A DNA stretch of 64,000 bases from Gammaproteobacteria bacterium (GCA_004297165.1 SCUJ01000011.1:277731-341730); one strand, 5' to 3'. Numbered from the stretch's first letter, positions 52,228 through 63,353 are shown. Numbers and translations are program-made. The notes: generated by a model from the letters alone, not told the origin.

Positions 52228-54544
52228 TCGTCTCGTGCCGATCCTCCTTGTAACCCTGAGTTGGGGCGCCGCCGCACGCCCGTTGCATTATGATGCGGTG
52301 CAAGAGCCCGCGGTCGTCGCGTGCGATAAGCAATCCTGGCGCGGACAGCGCGAGGAGGCTATGGCGTGTTATCGGCAATTGCAGCAACGGAGTACGGACC
52401 CGGCCGTGCAGGCGGAGGCGGCCTGGGCGCTCGGCGATCCCCGCGAGGCCAATCGCTGGTTCCAGGAGGCCGCGCGGCAGCGGCCTGAGGACCCCGACGT
52501 GCGCGTGCGCTGGGGCGATCTCTATACGGATACCTACCAGAATGAGGAGGCGTTGAAACTCTATCGCGAGGCCCTCAATCTGGATCCGAAACACTCTTAC
52601 GCCGGGGTCGGCGCCGCGCGGGTGCTGGCCGAGGGTTTCCTCACCGAGTCCTGGCAGTATCTGCGCCCGGTGCTGGAGGACGAGCATTCCCACGGCCACA
52701 CCGTGGCGGATGAGGCGCATGCCGGGGGCCACAGTCATCGTGGCGCGCGGATCCAGGGTTTTCTCCTGCAGGCCTGGATGGCGCTCGAAAGCGGGGATCG
52801 CAAGGAGACCCTGCATGTCCTCGATTCGGTCACGACGCTCGCCGAAGGTTCCGATCTGCCACAACTCGAGATCTACGCCCTGCGCGCCGCGCTCGATCTC
52901 CTCGACGGCGCTGAGGACTCGCCGTGGATCGGGAAGGCGCTCGCGGAAAATCCCGGCTACGGCGACATCTACGCGACCCCGGCGCATTTCTTCTGGATCA
53001 ATCATCGCTATCGCGAATCCGTCGCCCTGTACGAAAAGGCGCTGGCCATCGATCCGGAGAACCGCAAGGCCGAGGTGGATCTCGGCATCAACCTGCTCCG
53101 CGACAACCGCCTGACCGAGGCCCGCCGGCATCTCGAGGCGGCCTATGCCGCCGATCCCTTCAATCCGAAGAGCGTCAACACCCTGCGCCTGCTCGATACC
53201 CTGGAAGGTTTCGCCACGGTGACCGTCCCGGAGAAACCGGCGCCGGGAGGGTTCCCGAGGCTCGCCTTCCGGCTCGACAAGAAGGAGAGCCCGGCGCTGC
53301 GCGCCTACGCCGGGGAGCTTGCGAGCCGCGGGATCGAGCAGTTCGCCAAACGCTATCGGCTGCAACCGAAGGAGACGGTCGTCATCGAGATCTATCCCAA
53401 TCACGAGGACTTCGTGGTCCGCACGGTCGGCATGCCGGGGCTCGGGATCCTGGGCGCGACCTTCGGCTATCTCTTCGCCATGGATTCGCCGACCGCCCAT
53501 CCCGAGCCCGATTATCATTGGGGCACCACGCTCTGGCACGAGCTCGCGCACGTCTTCACCCTGGAGGCGAGCCGGCACACGGTGCCGCGCTGGTTCAGCG
53601 AGGGGGTCTCCGTCTACGAGGAATGGCGCCACGGACCCATCCCCGGCATCCGCATCCCCATCGAGACCTTCCAGGCGATGGCCGAGGACAAGCTGCTGCC
53701 GATCGAGGAACTCGACGGCGGGTTTATCCGGCCGAGTTATGACAGCCAGGTGCAGGTCTCCTATACCCAGGCGGGACTGGTCTGCGAGTTCATCGCGCGG
53801 GAATTCGGCGAGGAAAAACTCGTGGATCTGCTGTATGCCTTCGATTACAAGGTCGCCACCCCGGAGGCGATCGAAAAGACCTTCGGGATGAATGCCGGGG
53901 AGTTCGACCGGCGTTTCGGGGATTTTCTCGACCGCGAATACCGCAATGCGCTGGTCTTCAAGCTCGATCTCTGGAAGAAGGCGCTCGCCATGGCCGGGGA
54001 GGCGTTCGAGAAATCCGACTGGGAAACGGCCAGCGAATACGCCCGCAAGGCCATCGAGATCCATCCGGACTATGCCGAGGGTGACAGCCCGTATCTGCTG
54101 CTCGCCCGCGCCGAGTCTGAACAAGACGACGCACAGGCGCAATACGAGGCCCTGCAAACTTATTTCCGCAAGGGCGGGTATGCCCCCGAGGCCCTCGCGC
54201 AACTGGCGGAGATGGCGCACGCGCGCGGGGAGAAGGCCGAGGCGATCCGGGTGATGCAGTCCCTGAATTACGCGCGCCCGTTCGATGAACAACTGCATTC
54301 CCGGCTGGGCGACTGGTTGCTGGAGCAGGACCGCCCGCGCGAGGCGCTCGCCGAATTCGAGGTCCTGCTCGCCCTTGAACCGCATGACCGGGCCGCAGCC
54401 CTCTTCAAGGTCGCCAGCGCCTGGCAGGCCCTCGGCGATGCGGCAAAGACCCGGCAATATCTGCTGCGGACGCTGGATATCGCGCCGCACTTCCGTCCGG
54501 CGCAGAAACTGCTGCTCGAACTGACTCAACCCAAAACCGAATGA
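52217..54544 (+). CDS. TPR protein with gluzincin (peptidase MA-like) domain
   Basis: A 775-residue exported protein. Signal-like N-terminus (LVPILLVTLSWGAAA), TPR repeats on both sides of a zinc-metallopeptidase domain: HELAH at residues 441-445 (context TLWHELAHVFTLEASRHTVP) and the glutamate WFSEGVSVYEEW at 462, the gluzincin pattern of Peptidase_MA. Between TPRs a His-rich loop, DEHSHGHTVADEAHAGGHSH (about 155-174), looks like an extra metal-binding insert. C-terminal TPRs about 590-770. Start ATG 52217, 11 bp inside the upstream gene. Likely periplasmic. Confidence 0.82.
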   Translation: MRPDRLVPILLVTLSWGAAARPLHYDAVQEPAVVACDKQSWRGQREEAMACYRQLQQRSTDPAVQAEAAWALGDPREANRWFQEAARQRPEDPDVRVRWGDLYTDTYQNEEALKLYREALNLDPKHSYAGVGAARVLAEGFLTESWQYLRPVLEDEHSHGHTVADEAHAGGHSHRGARIQGFLLQAWMALESGDRKETLHVLDSVTTLAEGSDLPQLEIYALRAALDLLDGAEDSPWIGKALAENPGYGDIYATPAHFFWINHRYRESVALYEKALAIDPENRKAEVDLGINLLRDNRLTEARRHLEAAYAADPFNPKSVNTLRLLDTLEGFATVTVPEKPAPGGFPRLAFRLDKKESPALRAYAGELASRGIEQFAKRYRLQPKETVVIEIYPNHEDFVVRTVGMPGLGILGATFGYLFAMDSPTAHPEPDYHWGTTLWHELAHVFTLEASRHTVPRWFSEGVSVYEEWRHGPIPGIRIPIETFQAMAEDKLLPIEELDGGFIRPSYDSQVQVSYTQAGLVCEFIAREFGEEKLVDLLYAFDYKVATPEAIEKTFGMNAGEFDRRFGDFLDREYRNALVFKLDLWKKALAMAGEAFEKSDWETASEYARKAIEIHPDYAEGDSPYLLLARAESEQDDAQAQYEALQTYFRKGGYAPEALAQLAEMAHARGEKAEAIRVMQSLNYARPFDEQLHSRLGDWLLEQDRPREALAEFEVLLALEPHDRAAALFKVASAWQALGDAAKTRQYLLRTLDIAPHFRPAQKLLLELTQPKTE

Positions 54545-54566
54545 CCAACCGAAAGAGAGAGAAACG

Positions 54567-55592
<1,026 letters not shown>

Positions 55593-55610
55593 GCGCCGGG
55601 CGGAGCGGGC

Positions 55611-56528
55611 ATGAGCGAGACAACCGCGCAACCACGGGAAACGCCGGATCGGCTGCTCGACCCCAGGGTGCTCGCGGGTCTCGCGAATCTCGACCTCGTG
55701 GCCCGCACCGTGGTGGAGGGCTTCATCGTCGGGTTGCACCGCTCGCCGCGTTTCGGCTTCAGCCAGGAGTTCGCCGAGTACCGGACCTACGCCGAGGGCG
55801 ATGACCCGCGCTTCATCGACTGGAACGTCTATGCGCGGACCGATCGCACCTACATCAAACGTTTTCAGGGCGAGACCAACAGCCATCTGATGATCCTGCT
55901 GGATGCGAGCGCCTCCATGGGCTACTCCACCACCGGCGTGAGCAAGCTGCGCTACGGGCAGTTCCTCGCGGCCAGCCTCGCCTTCCTCGCCTCGCGCCAG
56001 CATGACGCCGTCGGCGCGATGGTCTTCGCGGACGAGGTGCTCGAGTATCGTCCGCCTTCGTGGCGGATCGGCAAACTGCAAGGACTGCTGCATTGCATCG
56101 ACCGGGCGACGGCGTCGCAAGGCACCGATCTCGCGAAACCCTTCCATCGGTTCAGGGAACACATCAGCCGGCGCGGCATGGTTGCGGTCATCTCCGATTT
56201 CTATTGCGATCCGAAGGCGATGCTGGAGGGCGTGCGGCCGCTGTCCTTCCATGGGCAGGATGTGATCCTTTTTCAACTCCTCGATCCCGCCGAACTGCAA
56301 CCCGAGCTGCGCCAGTCCACCCTGCTGGAGGACATGGAGACGGGCGAGGCCGTGGAGGTCTCTCCGGCGTACATGAGTACGGAATACCCGGTGCGGGTCC
56401 GCGCGCATGTCAACGCCCTGCGCGACGCCGCCAAGGGGCTCGGCGCGGACCATAAACTGGTGAGCACCGCCGAACCCCTGGATCAGGCCCTGCGCGAATA
56501 CCTGATCTTCCGGCAGCGGCGGGCCTGA
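55611..56528 (+). CDS. DUF58 domain protein
   Basis: A 305-residue cytoplasmic protein with the DUF58 signature EFAEYRTYAEGDDPRFIDWN (53-72) followed by a VWA-like domain with MIDAS LLDASASMG (Asp98, Ser100, Ser102) and VAVISDFYCD. DUF58 proteins are the standard co-encoded partner of MoxR. 18 bp after moxR, 2 bp before the BatA-like gene. Confidence 0.93.
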   Translation: MSETTAQPRETPDRLLDPRVLAGLANLDLVARTVVEGFIVGLHRSPRFGFSQEFAEYRTYAEGDDPRFIDWNVYARTDRTYIKRFQGETNSHLMILLDASASMGYSTTGVSKLRYGQFLAASLAFLASRQHDAVGAMVFADEVLEYRPPSWRIGKLQGLLHCIDRATASQGTDLAKPFHRFREHISRRGMVAVISDFYCDPKAMLEGVRPLSFHGQDVILFQLLDPAELQPELRQSTLLEDMETGEAVEVSPAYMSTEYPVRVRAHVNALRDAAKGLGADHKLVSTAEPLDQALREYLIFRQRRA

Positions 56529-56530
56529 CG

Positions 56531-58531
56531 ATGACGCTGCTCGCGCCCTTGTTCCTGCTCGGCATCGCGGCCATCGCCCTGCCGCTGTTCCTGCATCGCC
56601 TGCAAGTGCAGAGCCCGGAGCGCGAGCCCTTCAGTTCCGGCATGTTCCTGCTGGCGAGCGAGCAGCGCGTCCATTTGCAGAAACGGCTGCGGTATCTGCT
56701 CCTGCTCGCGTTGCGCATCGCCCTGCTGGCGACGCTCGCGATCGCCTTCGCGGGCCCGGCGCTCCGCTTGCCGGAGCGCCTCGTTCCCGGCCAGGGTCCG
56801 ACGCTGCATCTGGTTGCGATCGACGCATCCTTCTCCATGCAGGCCGACGGACGCTTCGACCGGGCGCTGGCCGAGGCGCGGACACTCATCGAAACGCTGC
56901 CCCCTGGGGACAAGGCCAGCATCATTCTGGCCGGACCCACGACCGTCTTTCTCGCGGAGGCGCAGAGCGATAAAGCCGTGCTCAAGACGGCCCTCGCCGC
57001 CCTCGAACCGGGCGCAGGACGGCTGGACCTCGGCGAATTGATGGAGACGCTGGAAGGCGTGATTCGCGAGGCCCGTGAACCCGTCGCGGTGCATATCATC
57101 AGCGATTTTCAGGCGACCGGAACGCCGGCCCGGTTTTCCGATCTGGCGCCGGAACGGACCGGGGATCGCTGGATCGGGCTTCAGCTTCATCCCGTGGCGG
57201 ACACAGCGGAGTCGAACCGCTTCATCAGCGGCGTGCGCCGCGATCGGGAGGCGCTGGAGATCAGCGTCCGCGGCCTGGGCGTTCAGACCGGCGAGGCCGA
57301 TCTGCGCGTCGCGATCACCGTCAATGGGGAAACCCGGCAGGAACAAAGTCAGCCCGCGACGGCGGATGGCGAGACGGTTTTCCGGTTCCCGGATCAGGGC
57401 TTCGCCCGCGGGGACAACCGGGTGATTGCCGAACTGCTAACCGAGGACCCCTGGCCCGGCGACAACCGTTATTACGCGGTCATCGATAACAGCGATCTCA
57501 AGCCCGTGCTGGTGCTGACCCCCGATCCTGATTCGCGCGCCGTGACCTACATCGAAACCGCGCTCGCGACCGGGCTCACGGATTTTCGGGCGGAGGTCGT
57601 GGCGATCCAGGACCTCGATCCGCGCATCCTCGGGCGCTATGCCTGGGTCATTGTCCTGGATCTCGGCGCCGTGAACGACCCGCTCGCCGCCGCGCTAACA
57701 GCTTATCTGGAGGATGGCGGGGCGATCCTCGCCGCCCTCGGCGAACGGGCCCTGGCCAGGCGGCAAGTCCCCGTAAGCGGACAGCCGGCGGAGGCGGCGG
57801 GCCTTGCCTCCGTGAACGGCAAGGGCCGCTCGATCGCCCGCATCGATGCCAGCCATCCCGCGCTGAAACAGGGCGCGGGCTGGCGTCATGTCAATGTCTC
57901 GAACCTGTTCGAGATCGAGGCCGGGGACAACGACCGCGGCCTGGTATTCATGGATGACGGTAAGCCGCTCCTGCTCGAACACAGCCGCGGCGCGGGCAAA
58001 ATGCTGCTGCTCGCGAGCGGCCTGGATAACGCCTGGAACGACCTGCCGGTGCATCCCGTCTTCGTCGGCTTTCTCGCCGAGGCCGGGCGTTACCTCGGCG
58101 GCGAGGATGGCCTGGAGCGGCAGCGGCTCGCAGGCGCGCGCCTCATCCTGCAGCAATCCGGCTATGCCTCCGGGCAGGTCATCGATCCCGAGGGCGGGAC
58201 CGCGCTCACCCTGGCCGATACCAGGCGCAGCCAGGAGATCCCGCTGAACCGCCTGGGTTTCTATCAGGTCTACACCCCAGGGCGCGAGCGTTTGATCGCC
58301 GTCAATCCGGACCCCAGGGAATCCGAACCGGATATAATGACCGCGGCGGCGCTGCAATCCTGGCAGGACGCCTTCTCGGGCCGGGCGACCTCGGAGGTCG
58401 CGGCGACGGGCTCGGCGGAAACAACGGCGGAACTGCCGATCTGGCGCTGGCTGCTGATCCTGCTGGTGCTGGTCGCGCTGCTGGAATCGCTGCTCGGCAA
58501 TGCCCATCTGATCCACAGGGCGGGGACCTGA
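56531..58531 (+). CDS. BatA-like membrane protein with VWA domain
   Basis: A 666-residue protein. N-terminal BatA module: helix 1 LLAPLFLLGIAAIALPLFLHRL, then EPFSSGMFL and helix 2 (LLLLALRIALLATLAIAFAGPAL). VWA domain with LVAIDASFSMQADGRF (Asp98, Ser100, Ser102), a GATase-like region (VIVLDLGAVNDPLAAALTAYL) and a C-terminal helix (LLILLVLVALLESLLG, about 640-657). Third VWA protein of the cluster. Spaced by 2 bp from both neighbours. Confidence 0.88.
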   Translation: MTLLAPLFLLGIAAIALPLFLHRLQVQSPEREPFSSGMFLLASEQRVHLQKRLRYLLLLALRIALLATLAIAFAGPALRLPERLVPGQGPTLHLVAIDASFSMQADGRFDRALAEARTLIETLPPGDKASIILAGPTTVFLAEAQSDKAVLKTALAALEPGAGRLDLGELMETLEGVIREAREPVAVHIISDFQATGTPARFSDLAPERTGDRWIGLQLHPVADTAESNRFISGVRRDREALEISVRGLGVQTGEADLRVAITVNGETRQEQSQPATADGETVFRFPDQGFARGDNRVIAELLTEDPWPGDNRYYAVIDNSDLKPVLVLTPDPDSRAVTYIETALATGLTDFRAEVVAIQDLDPRILGRYAWVIVLDLGAVNDPLAAALTAYLEDGGAILAALGERALARRQVPVSGQPAEAAGLASVNGKGRSIARIDASHPALKQGAGWRHVNVSNLFEIEAGDNDRGLVFMDDGKPLLLEHSRGAGKMLLLASGLDNAWNDLPVHPVFVGFLAEAGRYLGGEDGLERQRLAGARLILQQSGYASGQVIDPEGGTALTLADTRRSQEIPLNRLGFYQVYTPGRERLIAVNPDPRESEPDIMTAAALQSWQDAFSGRATSEVAATGSAETTAELPIWRWLLILLVLVALLESLLGNAHLIHRAGT

Positions 58532-58533
58532 AC

Positions 58534-61500
58534 ATGGCGGCAACCACGAATCTCGACGGCTATCTGACGGGCTTCAGGAAACGGCTCCGGGAACTGTATT
58601 GCCTGCGGGCCGCGGCTGTCATTGCGGTCATCCTGCTCGGCGGCGGGGCGCTGGGCGGCTATCTCGCCATGACGAGCGGTTTCGCCGCCGGCACGGTCAT
58701 CACGGCGAGGATCGTCCTGTTTCTCGCCCTCGCGGCGGCGGGATATTTCCTTTTATATCTCCCGCTGGGGCGCCTGCAAGGAGAATGCGCGGGACTCATC
58801 GAACAGCGCGTGCCGGAATTTGCCGGACGGGTACGGACCTATCTCGGTCTGGCCGATGCGTCCAATCCGTTCCGCCCCTTGCTCGCCGAAGATGCCCTGA
58901 CCATTGCCGACCGTCATCCGGTCGCGGCGCAGTTTCGCGCGCGCGAGCGCCGCGCGCCGCTGATCGTCGCCGCGATCAGCGCGTTCGTGTTGTTGTGGCT
59001 CATATTCGCCGCGCCCGGTCTCATGAAATACGGCGTCCGGCATCTGCTCGCCGGCTGGCTGATCCCCGATCTCCTGCCGCCCCAGACCATCGCGGTGACG
59101 CCGGGCGATGAGGCCGTGCGCCGGGGCGGGAGTCTGCGGGTCGCGGCCGAGATGCAGGGTTTCCTCCCGGCGGAGGCGGCCGTTCACGCCCGTATCGGTG
59201 ATGGGGAATGGCAGGAAGTGCCCATGGCGGGCGCCGCCGGAAAATTCGAATTCACCTTCTTCTCCATCCGCGAACCAATCGCCTATTACGTGGAGGCCGC
59301 CGGGATCCGCAGCCCGGCCTTCAACATCAGCGTGGTGGACCTGCCGGAGATCGAGAGCCTGCGGCTCGTGTATCACTTTCCGGAATGGACGCGGCGCGAA
59401 CCCGAGGAGCACCTGACGGGCGGCGACATCAGCACCGTGGCCGATACCGAGGTCGAACTGGAATTGACCACCGATGCGCCGCTCGATCAGGCTGAATTGA
59501 TCCTGAACGGCGAGACCATCGATTTGACGATGAGCGATCGGACCGGCGTCGCCCGCTTCAAGGTCGACAAGGACGGACAGTATTATCTCGGCGCGCGGGT
59601 CGGGCGCGAGCAGGTCCGCCTGAGCGACGATTATTTCATCCGCATCGTCGAGGACGGCGCGCCCGCGGTGAGCCTCGCGCGGCCGGGGCGCGACTGGAGC
59701 GCGAGCAACATCGAGGAGGTCACGCTCCGCATCGACGCTGCGGACGACTACAACCTGGAGGCCCTCAGCCTGCATTATTCCGTCAATGGCGGAGACTGGC
59801 AGCGGATCGATCTCCAGGCCGCGGGCCGCAAGCAAAGCGTCGATCAGGTCATGTATCTGGAGGACTTTCGGGTCCCCATCGAGGCCGGATCCGCCGACGG
59901 GACCGCCGCGCAACTCGCGCCCGGCGATCTGATCAGCTATTACGCCGAGGCCAGGGATCGACTCCAGACCGCCCGCACGGACATGTTCTTCATCGACGTG
60001 CAGGACTTCGATCGACGCTACTTCCAGTCCCAGCAGGCCGGCGGCGGTGGCGGCGGCCAGGGGCAGTCGCAACAGGAGATCTCCAGCCGCCAGCGCGAGA
60101 TCATCGTTTCCACCTGGAATCTTATCCGCGAACAGGCGGCGGCGCCGAAGGGCGAGGCAGCGGAGGCCCTGGAAGACAATGCCACCCTGCTCTCCGAACT
60201 CCAGCGGACGCTGGCGGAACAAGCCAAGACGCTCGCCGATCGCACGCGGGCGCGGGAATTGAGCGAGGCCGATGAACAGATCGCGAGTTTCGTGGAGCAC
60301 CTCGATCTCGCGACCGAGGCCATGGGGCCGGCGTCAGAACGGCTCGCGGAGCTTGCGTTGGAAGATGCGATCCTGCCGGAGCAGGAGGCGCTCAGACATT
60401 TGCTGCGGGCCGAATCGACCTTCAACGACGTTAATGTCTCCTTCCAGCGCAACCGCGGCGGCGGGGGCGGAGGGGGACGCGCCGGCGGCGACCTCGCGGA
60501 GATGTTCGAGCTGGAGATGGATCTCGAAAAGAACCAGTATGAGACCGGCAGCAACGCCACGCCCGAGGCCGCCTCACAGGCGCAGGACGAGGCCATGCGC
60601 AAACTGGAGGAACTCGCGCGCCGCCAGCAGCAGCTTGCGGACAATCTCCGCAACCGGCAGGTCCAGGGGCCGGAGGAGCGCTGGCGGCAGGAATTGCTGC
60701 GCCGCGAGGCCGAGGAGTTGCAGCGCGAGATCGAGAACATGCAGCAACAGATGCAGGCGCAAGGCGGCGAGTCCGGCGGGCAGGGCGGCGCGGGCGGCGA
60801 TTCACAGGGGGCGGACAGCGCCCAGAGCGAGATCGCCCGCCGCCTGCAGAGCGCCATCCGGGCCATGAACGAGGCGGCGCAAAACATGGAACAGGGCGGC
60901 GATCCGGAGGAACTGCAACGGGCCGCGGACGAGGCCCGCCGGCAGTTGCAGGGCGCCCGCGAGGGTCTGTCGGAATCCCGGCAGGCGGCGCTGCAGGATT
61001 CCTTCCGGAACATGCGGGAGCAGGCCGACCGTTTGTATCAGCGACAGGCGCGAGTCGATGAGGAATTGCAGGAGGCGGTGCGCCGCGCCCTGACCGAACG
61101 CGAAAGGTCCGAGGAGAGCGGGCTCGTAAGCGGTCTCGATCCGGATCAGGAGATCGAACTCGCCGATACCAAGGTCGCGCTGAGCGAGGACCTGCAAACC
61201 CTGCAACGCGAGATGCAGGCGGCGGCGCGGGACTACGCGCGGGATGCCCCCGAGGCCGTGCGCGAGCTCGAAACCGCGACCCGGAATCTGCGCGAGGCCG
61301 AGGTCGACACGCGCCTCTCGATCGCCTCGGAATATATCCGTCTGGGCGCGGCGGCCTACATCGCGGGCAGCGAGAGCGCGGTGACCGGGACACTGCGTGG
61401 CCTGCGCGAGGCCCTGGAGCGGGCCGAGACGCTGGCATCCGGCGATCTCGAACCGGCGCAAAGCCAGGTGGCGCGGACCCTGGATCAGGCCCGGACCTTG

Positions 61501-61935
61501 CGCGGCGATTTGCAGCGGCTGCGGGAGGACCCGAATGGCGCCGCCGTCGGTCAGCGCGAGGGCGGCCCGAACGGCGACTGGCGCGAGCCGCTCCAGCGAG
61601 GTCTGCGGGAGGCGGCGCGGGGGGTATGGTCCTCGGTGCCGGAATTGCAGGAGCGCGGGATCAGCCCCGGCGTTCTGGATGACATCCGCCGGATCGCGAG
61701 CCTGCTGGATACCTCAAGCTTTAGCCGGAATGACCAGATCCTGGATCGCGAATATAATTCGGTCCTGACGCTCCTCGAACAATTGGAATATCAGTTGCGC
61801 GAAGGGGGCGGTCTGGATCGTCCGGCGGGCGTGCGCAATACCGCGCCCGAACCGGTGCCGGGCGAGTACCGCAACGCCGTGGCGGAATACTATCGGGAAC
61901 TCAGCCGGCGGGACGCTGCAAAAAAACAGGAATAG
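58534..61935 (+). CDS. very large DUF4175-like membrane/coiled-coil protein
   Basis: An 1133-residue protein. N-terminal helices about 27-50 and 52-73 and another about 150-172, then Ig-like repeats (about 190-490), then Gly/Gln-rich linkers (QQAGGGGGGQGQSQQ; RNRGGGGGGGRAGG) and some 500 residues of Glu/Arg/Gln-rich coiled coil (LARRQQQLADNLRNRQVQGP, EMQAAARDYARDAPEAVREL). It matches the DUF4175 layout seen with MoxR-DUF58-DUF4159 in alphaproteobacteria. Probably spans the periplasm as a scaffold. Last gene of the cluster. Confidence 0.8.
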   Translation: MAATTNLDGYLTGFRKRLRELYCLRAAAVIAVILLGGGALGGYLAMTSGFAAGTVITARIVLFLALAAAGYFLLYLPLGRLQGECAGLIEQRVPEFAGRVRTYLGLADASNPFRPLLAEDALTIADRHPVAAQFRARERRAPLIVAAISAFVLLWLIFAAPGLMKYGVRHLLAGWLIPDLLPPQTIAVTPGDEAVRRGGSLRVAAEMQGFLPAEAAVHARIGDGEWQEVPMAGAAGKFEFTFFSIREPIAYYVEAAGIRSPAFNISVVDLPEIESLRLVYHFPEWTRREPEEHLTGGDISTVADTEVELELTTDAPLDQAELILNGETIDLTMSDRTGVARFKVDKDGQYYLGARVGREQVRLSDDYFIRIVEDGAPAVSLARPGRDWSASNIEEVTLRIDAADDYNLEALSLHYSVNGGDWQRIDLQAAGRKQSVDQVMYLEDFRVPIEAGSADGTAAQLAPGDLISYYAEARDRLQTARTDMFFIDVQDFDRRYFQSQQAGGGGGGQGQSQQEISSRQREIIVSTWNLIREQAAAPKGEAAEALEDNATLLSELQRTLAEQAKTLADRTRARELSEADEQIASFVEHLDLATEAMGPASERLAELALEDAILPEQEALRHLLRAESTFNDVNVSFQRNRGGGGGGGRAGGDLAEMFELEMDLEKNQYETGSNATPEAASQAQDEAMRKLEELARRQQQLADNLRNRQVQGPEERWRQELLRREAEELQREIENMQQQMQAQGGESGGQGGAGGDSQGADSAQSEIARRLQSAIRAMNEAAQNMEQGGDPEELQRAADEARRQLQGAREGLSESRQAALQDSFRNMREQADRLYQRQARVDEELQEAVRRALTERERSEESGLVSGLDPDQEIELADTKVALSEDLQTLQREMQAAARDYARDAPEAVRELETATRNLREAEVDTRLSIASEYIRLGAAAYIAGSESAVTGTLRGLREALERAETLASGDLEPAQSQVARTLDQARTLRGDLQRLREDPNGAAVGQREGGPNGDWREPLQRGLREAARGVWSSVPELQERGISPGVLDDIRRIASLLDTSSFSRNDQILDREYNSVLTLLEQLEYQLREGGGLDRPAGVRNTAPEPVPGEYRNAVAEYYRELSRRDAAKKQE

Positions 61936-61956
61936 AAGGATACTGTAATTCACAAC

Positions 61957-62000
61957 AACAGGCTGTTCGAAAAACGGCAGTAGTTTTTCAATAGACTGGT
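61957..62000 (+). repeat. compact copy of the TAACAGGC repeat
   Basis: AACAGGCTGTTCGAAAAAC (61957-61975) and the downstream GTTTTTCAATAGACTGG form imperfect inverted arms around a short GGCAGTA spacer, so both ends of the 147-bp element at 39951 are present but the interior is deleted. It sits between the DUF4175-like gene and the radC ribosome-binding site and would fold as a hairpin in the transcript. Confidence 0.65.
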
Positions 62001-62016
62001 AAACAAGGAGGTTTGC

Positions 62017-62691
62017 ATGAGCATCAAGGAATGGCCCGCCGCCGAGCGGCCCAGGGAAAAACTGCTGGAACGGGGCGCCGCCGCCCTCTCGGACGCCGAA
62101 CTCCTGGCGATCTTCATCCGCACCGGGATTGCCGGTCGCTCCGCGGTCGATCTCGCGCGGGACCTGCTTACCGAACACCAAGGGCTGCGCAGTTTCCTCG
62201 ACAATGCCCCGGAGCGGCTCATCGCCTGCCGCGGCCTCGGCCCGGCGAAGACCGGGCAACTGCTGGCCGCGCTCGAACTGGGGAAGCGCTATCTCGAGGC
62301 CGGGCTTCTGCGCCAAGGCACGCTGAGCAGCCCGGCGGACACCCGCACCTATCTCAAGGCGCGCCTGCGGTCCTATCCCTACGAGGTCTTCGCGGTGATC
62401 TTTCTCGACAACCGCCACCGCGTGATCGCCTTCGAGGAACTCTTCAACGGCACCATCGACGGCGCGAGCGTCCATCCCCGCGAGGTGCTTCGCCGGGCGT
62501 TGTACCACAACGCCGCCGCCCTCATCCTCGCCCACAACCACCCGTCCGGGATCGCCGAACCGAGCGCGGCCGACAAGGCCATCACCCGCCGCCTGCAGGA
62601 CGCCCTCGCCCTCGTGGACGTCCGCGTCCTCGATCACTTCGTCATCGGCGACGAGGACGCCATCTCCTTCGCGGACAGGGGGTTGTTGTGA
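62017..62691 (+). CDS. radC: RadC family JAB-domain protein
   Basis: A 224-residue protein: an N-terminal helix-hairpin-helix ([38 protein letters not shown]) and a C-terminal JAMM/MPN domain with [24 protein letters not shown] carrying the His-x-His-Pro...Asp metal ligands. Despite the name it is not required for general DNA repair and its role is unclear. AAGGAGG precedes the ATG. Its last 25 codons are repeated beyond the ParDE module at 63398-63483. Confidence 0.95.
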   Translation: MSIKEWPAAERPREKLLERGAAALSDAELLAIFIRTGIAGRSAVDLARDLLTEHQGLRSFLDNAPERLIACRGLGPAKTGQLLAALELGKRYLEAGLLRQGTLSSPADTRTYLKARLRSYPYEVFAVIFLDNRHRVIAFEELFNGTIDGASVHPREVLRRALYHNAAALILAHNHPSGIAEPSAADKAITRRLQDALALVDVRVLDHFVIGDEDAISFADRGLL

Positions 62692-62697
62692 GGGGGC
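62612..62697 (+). repeat. direct repeat A: radC 3' end
   Basis: 86 bp matching 63398-63483 at all but 6 positions; the first 42 bases are identical. It covers the last 26 codons of radC and a few bases beyond. The ParDE module lies between the two copies (offset 786 bp). Confidence 0.85.
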
Positions 62698-62777
62698 GAG
62701 TTCACCTCCGCCGGCCCCAGTGAGGGCAACAAAGGAAAAATGTGTCTGCGTTGACGGCCTTGTGATGCCGGACTAAA

Positions 62778-62794
62778 GTACCAAATATTGGTAC
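62778..62794. promoter_or_regulatory. candidate ParD operator palindrome
   Basis: GTACCAAATATTGGTAC: perfect 7-base arms GTACCAA/TTGGTAC around ATA, 17 bp upstream of the parD ATG. Ribbon-helix-helix antitoxins autoregulate by binding such sites at their own promoter. Function inferred from position. Confidence 0.55.
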
Positions 62795-62811
62795 CTGTGG
62801 AGTTTCCCCCA

Positions 62812-63051
62812 ATGAGCAAGAACACCAGTATTACTCTTGGCGAGCATTTTGAAACCTTTGTGGCCGAGCAGCTTAAGAATGGCCGTTACGCTTCTACCAG
62901 CGAGGTAATGCGGGCAGGATTGCGTTTGCTGGAAGAAGAGGAAACAAAACTTTCCACCCTCCGAAGACTGCTTCATGAGGGAGAGGCCAGCGAATTCGTT
63001 GAGTATTCGCTTAGCGGGCTGATCGAGGAATTGGATGGCGAAGCTCATTGA
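62812..63051 (+). CDS. parD: ParD-like antitoxin
   Basis: A 79-residue antitoxin: [44 protein letters not shown] is a typical ParD ribbon-helix-helix N-terminus, followed by an acidic toxin-binding tail. Start ATG 62812; the TTG at 62788 lies inside the palindrome and is unlikely. It overlaps parE as TGATG. Confidence 0.93.
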   Translation: MSKNTSITLGEHFETFVAEQLKNGRYASTSEVMRAGLRLLEEEETKLSTLRRLLHEGEASEFVEYSLSGLIEELDGEAH

Positions 63052-63353
63052 TGGCCCATTTCAGAATAAAAGCCACAGCCAGGAGTGACTTGAAAGGAAT
63101 TGCAAAATTCACGGAGAAAACCTGGGGCCGGGAGCAGCGCAATAAGTACCTGGCGGAGTTCGACCAGGCCTTTCAACGGTTGGCTGAGAACAACGCACTC
63201 GGCAAGACCTGCGACCATATTCGGGCAGGGTATCGAGGTTTCCCGGTAGGCAGCCATCTTGTTTTTTACAAAATAGGTAATCGAGACCAGATAGAGATTA
63301 TTCGCGTGCTTCATAAGCGTATGGATGTTTCATCTCGCCGCCTTAAAGAATGA
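63051..63353 (+). CDS. parE: ParE/RelE-superfamily toxin
   Basis: A 100-residue toxin: FRIKATARSDLKGIAKFTEKTWGREQRNKYLAEF, AENNALGKTCDHIRAGYRGFPVGSHLVFYKI and IIRVLHKRMDVSSRRL match ParE, whose members poison gyrase. ATG 63051 shares its A with the parD stop. The pair sits between direct copies of the radC 3' end. Confidence 0.93.
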   Translation: MAHFRIKATARSDLKGIAKFTEKTWGREQRNKYLAEFDQAFQRLAENNALGKTCDHIRAGYRGFPVGSHLVFYKIGNRDQIEIIRVLHKRMDVSSRRLKE

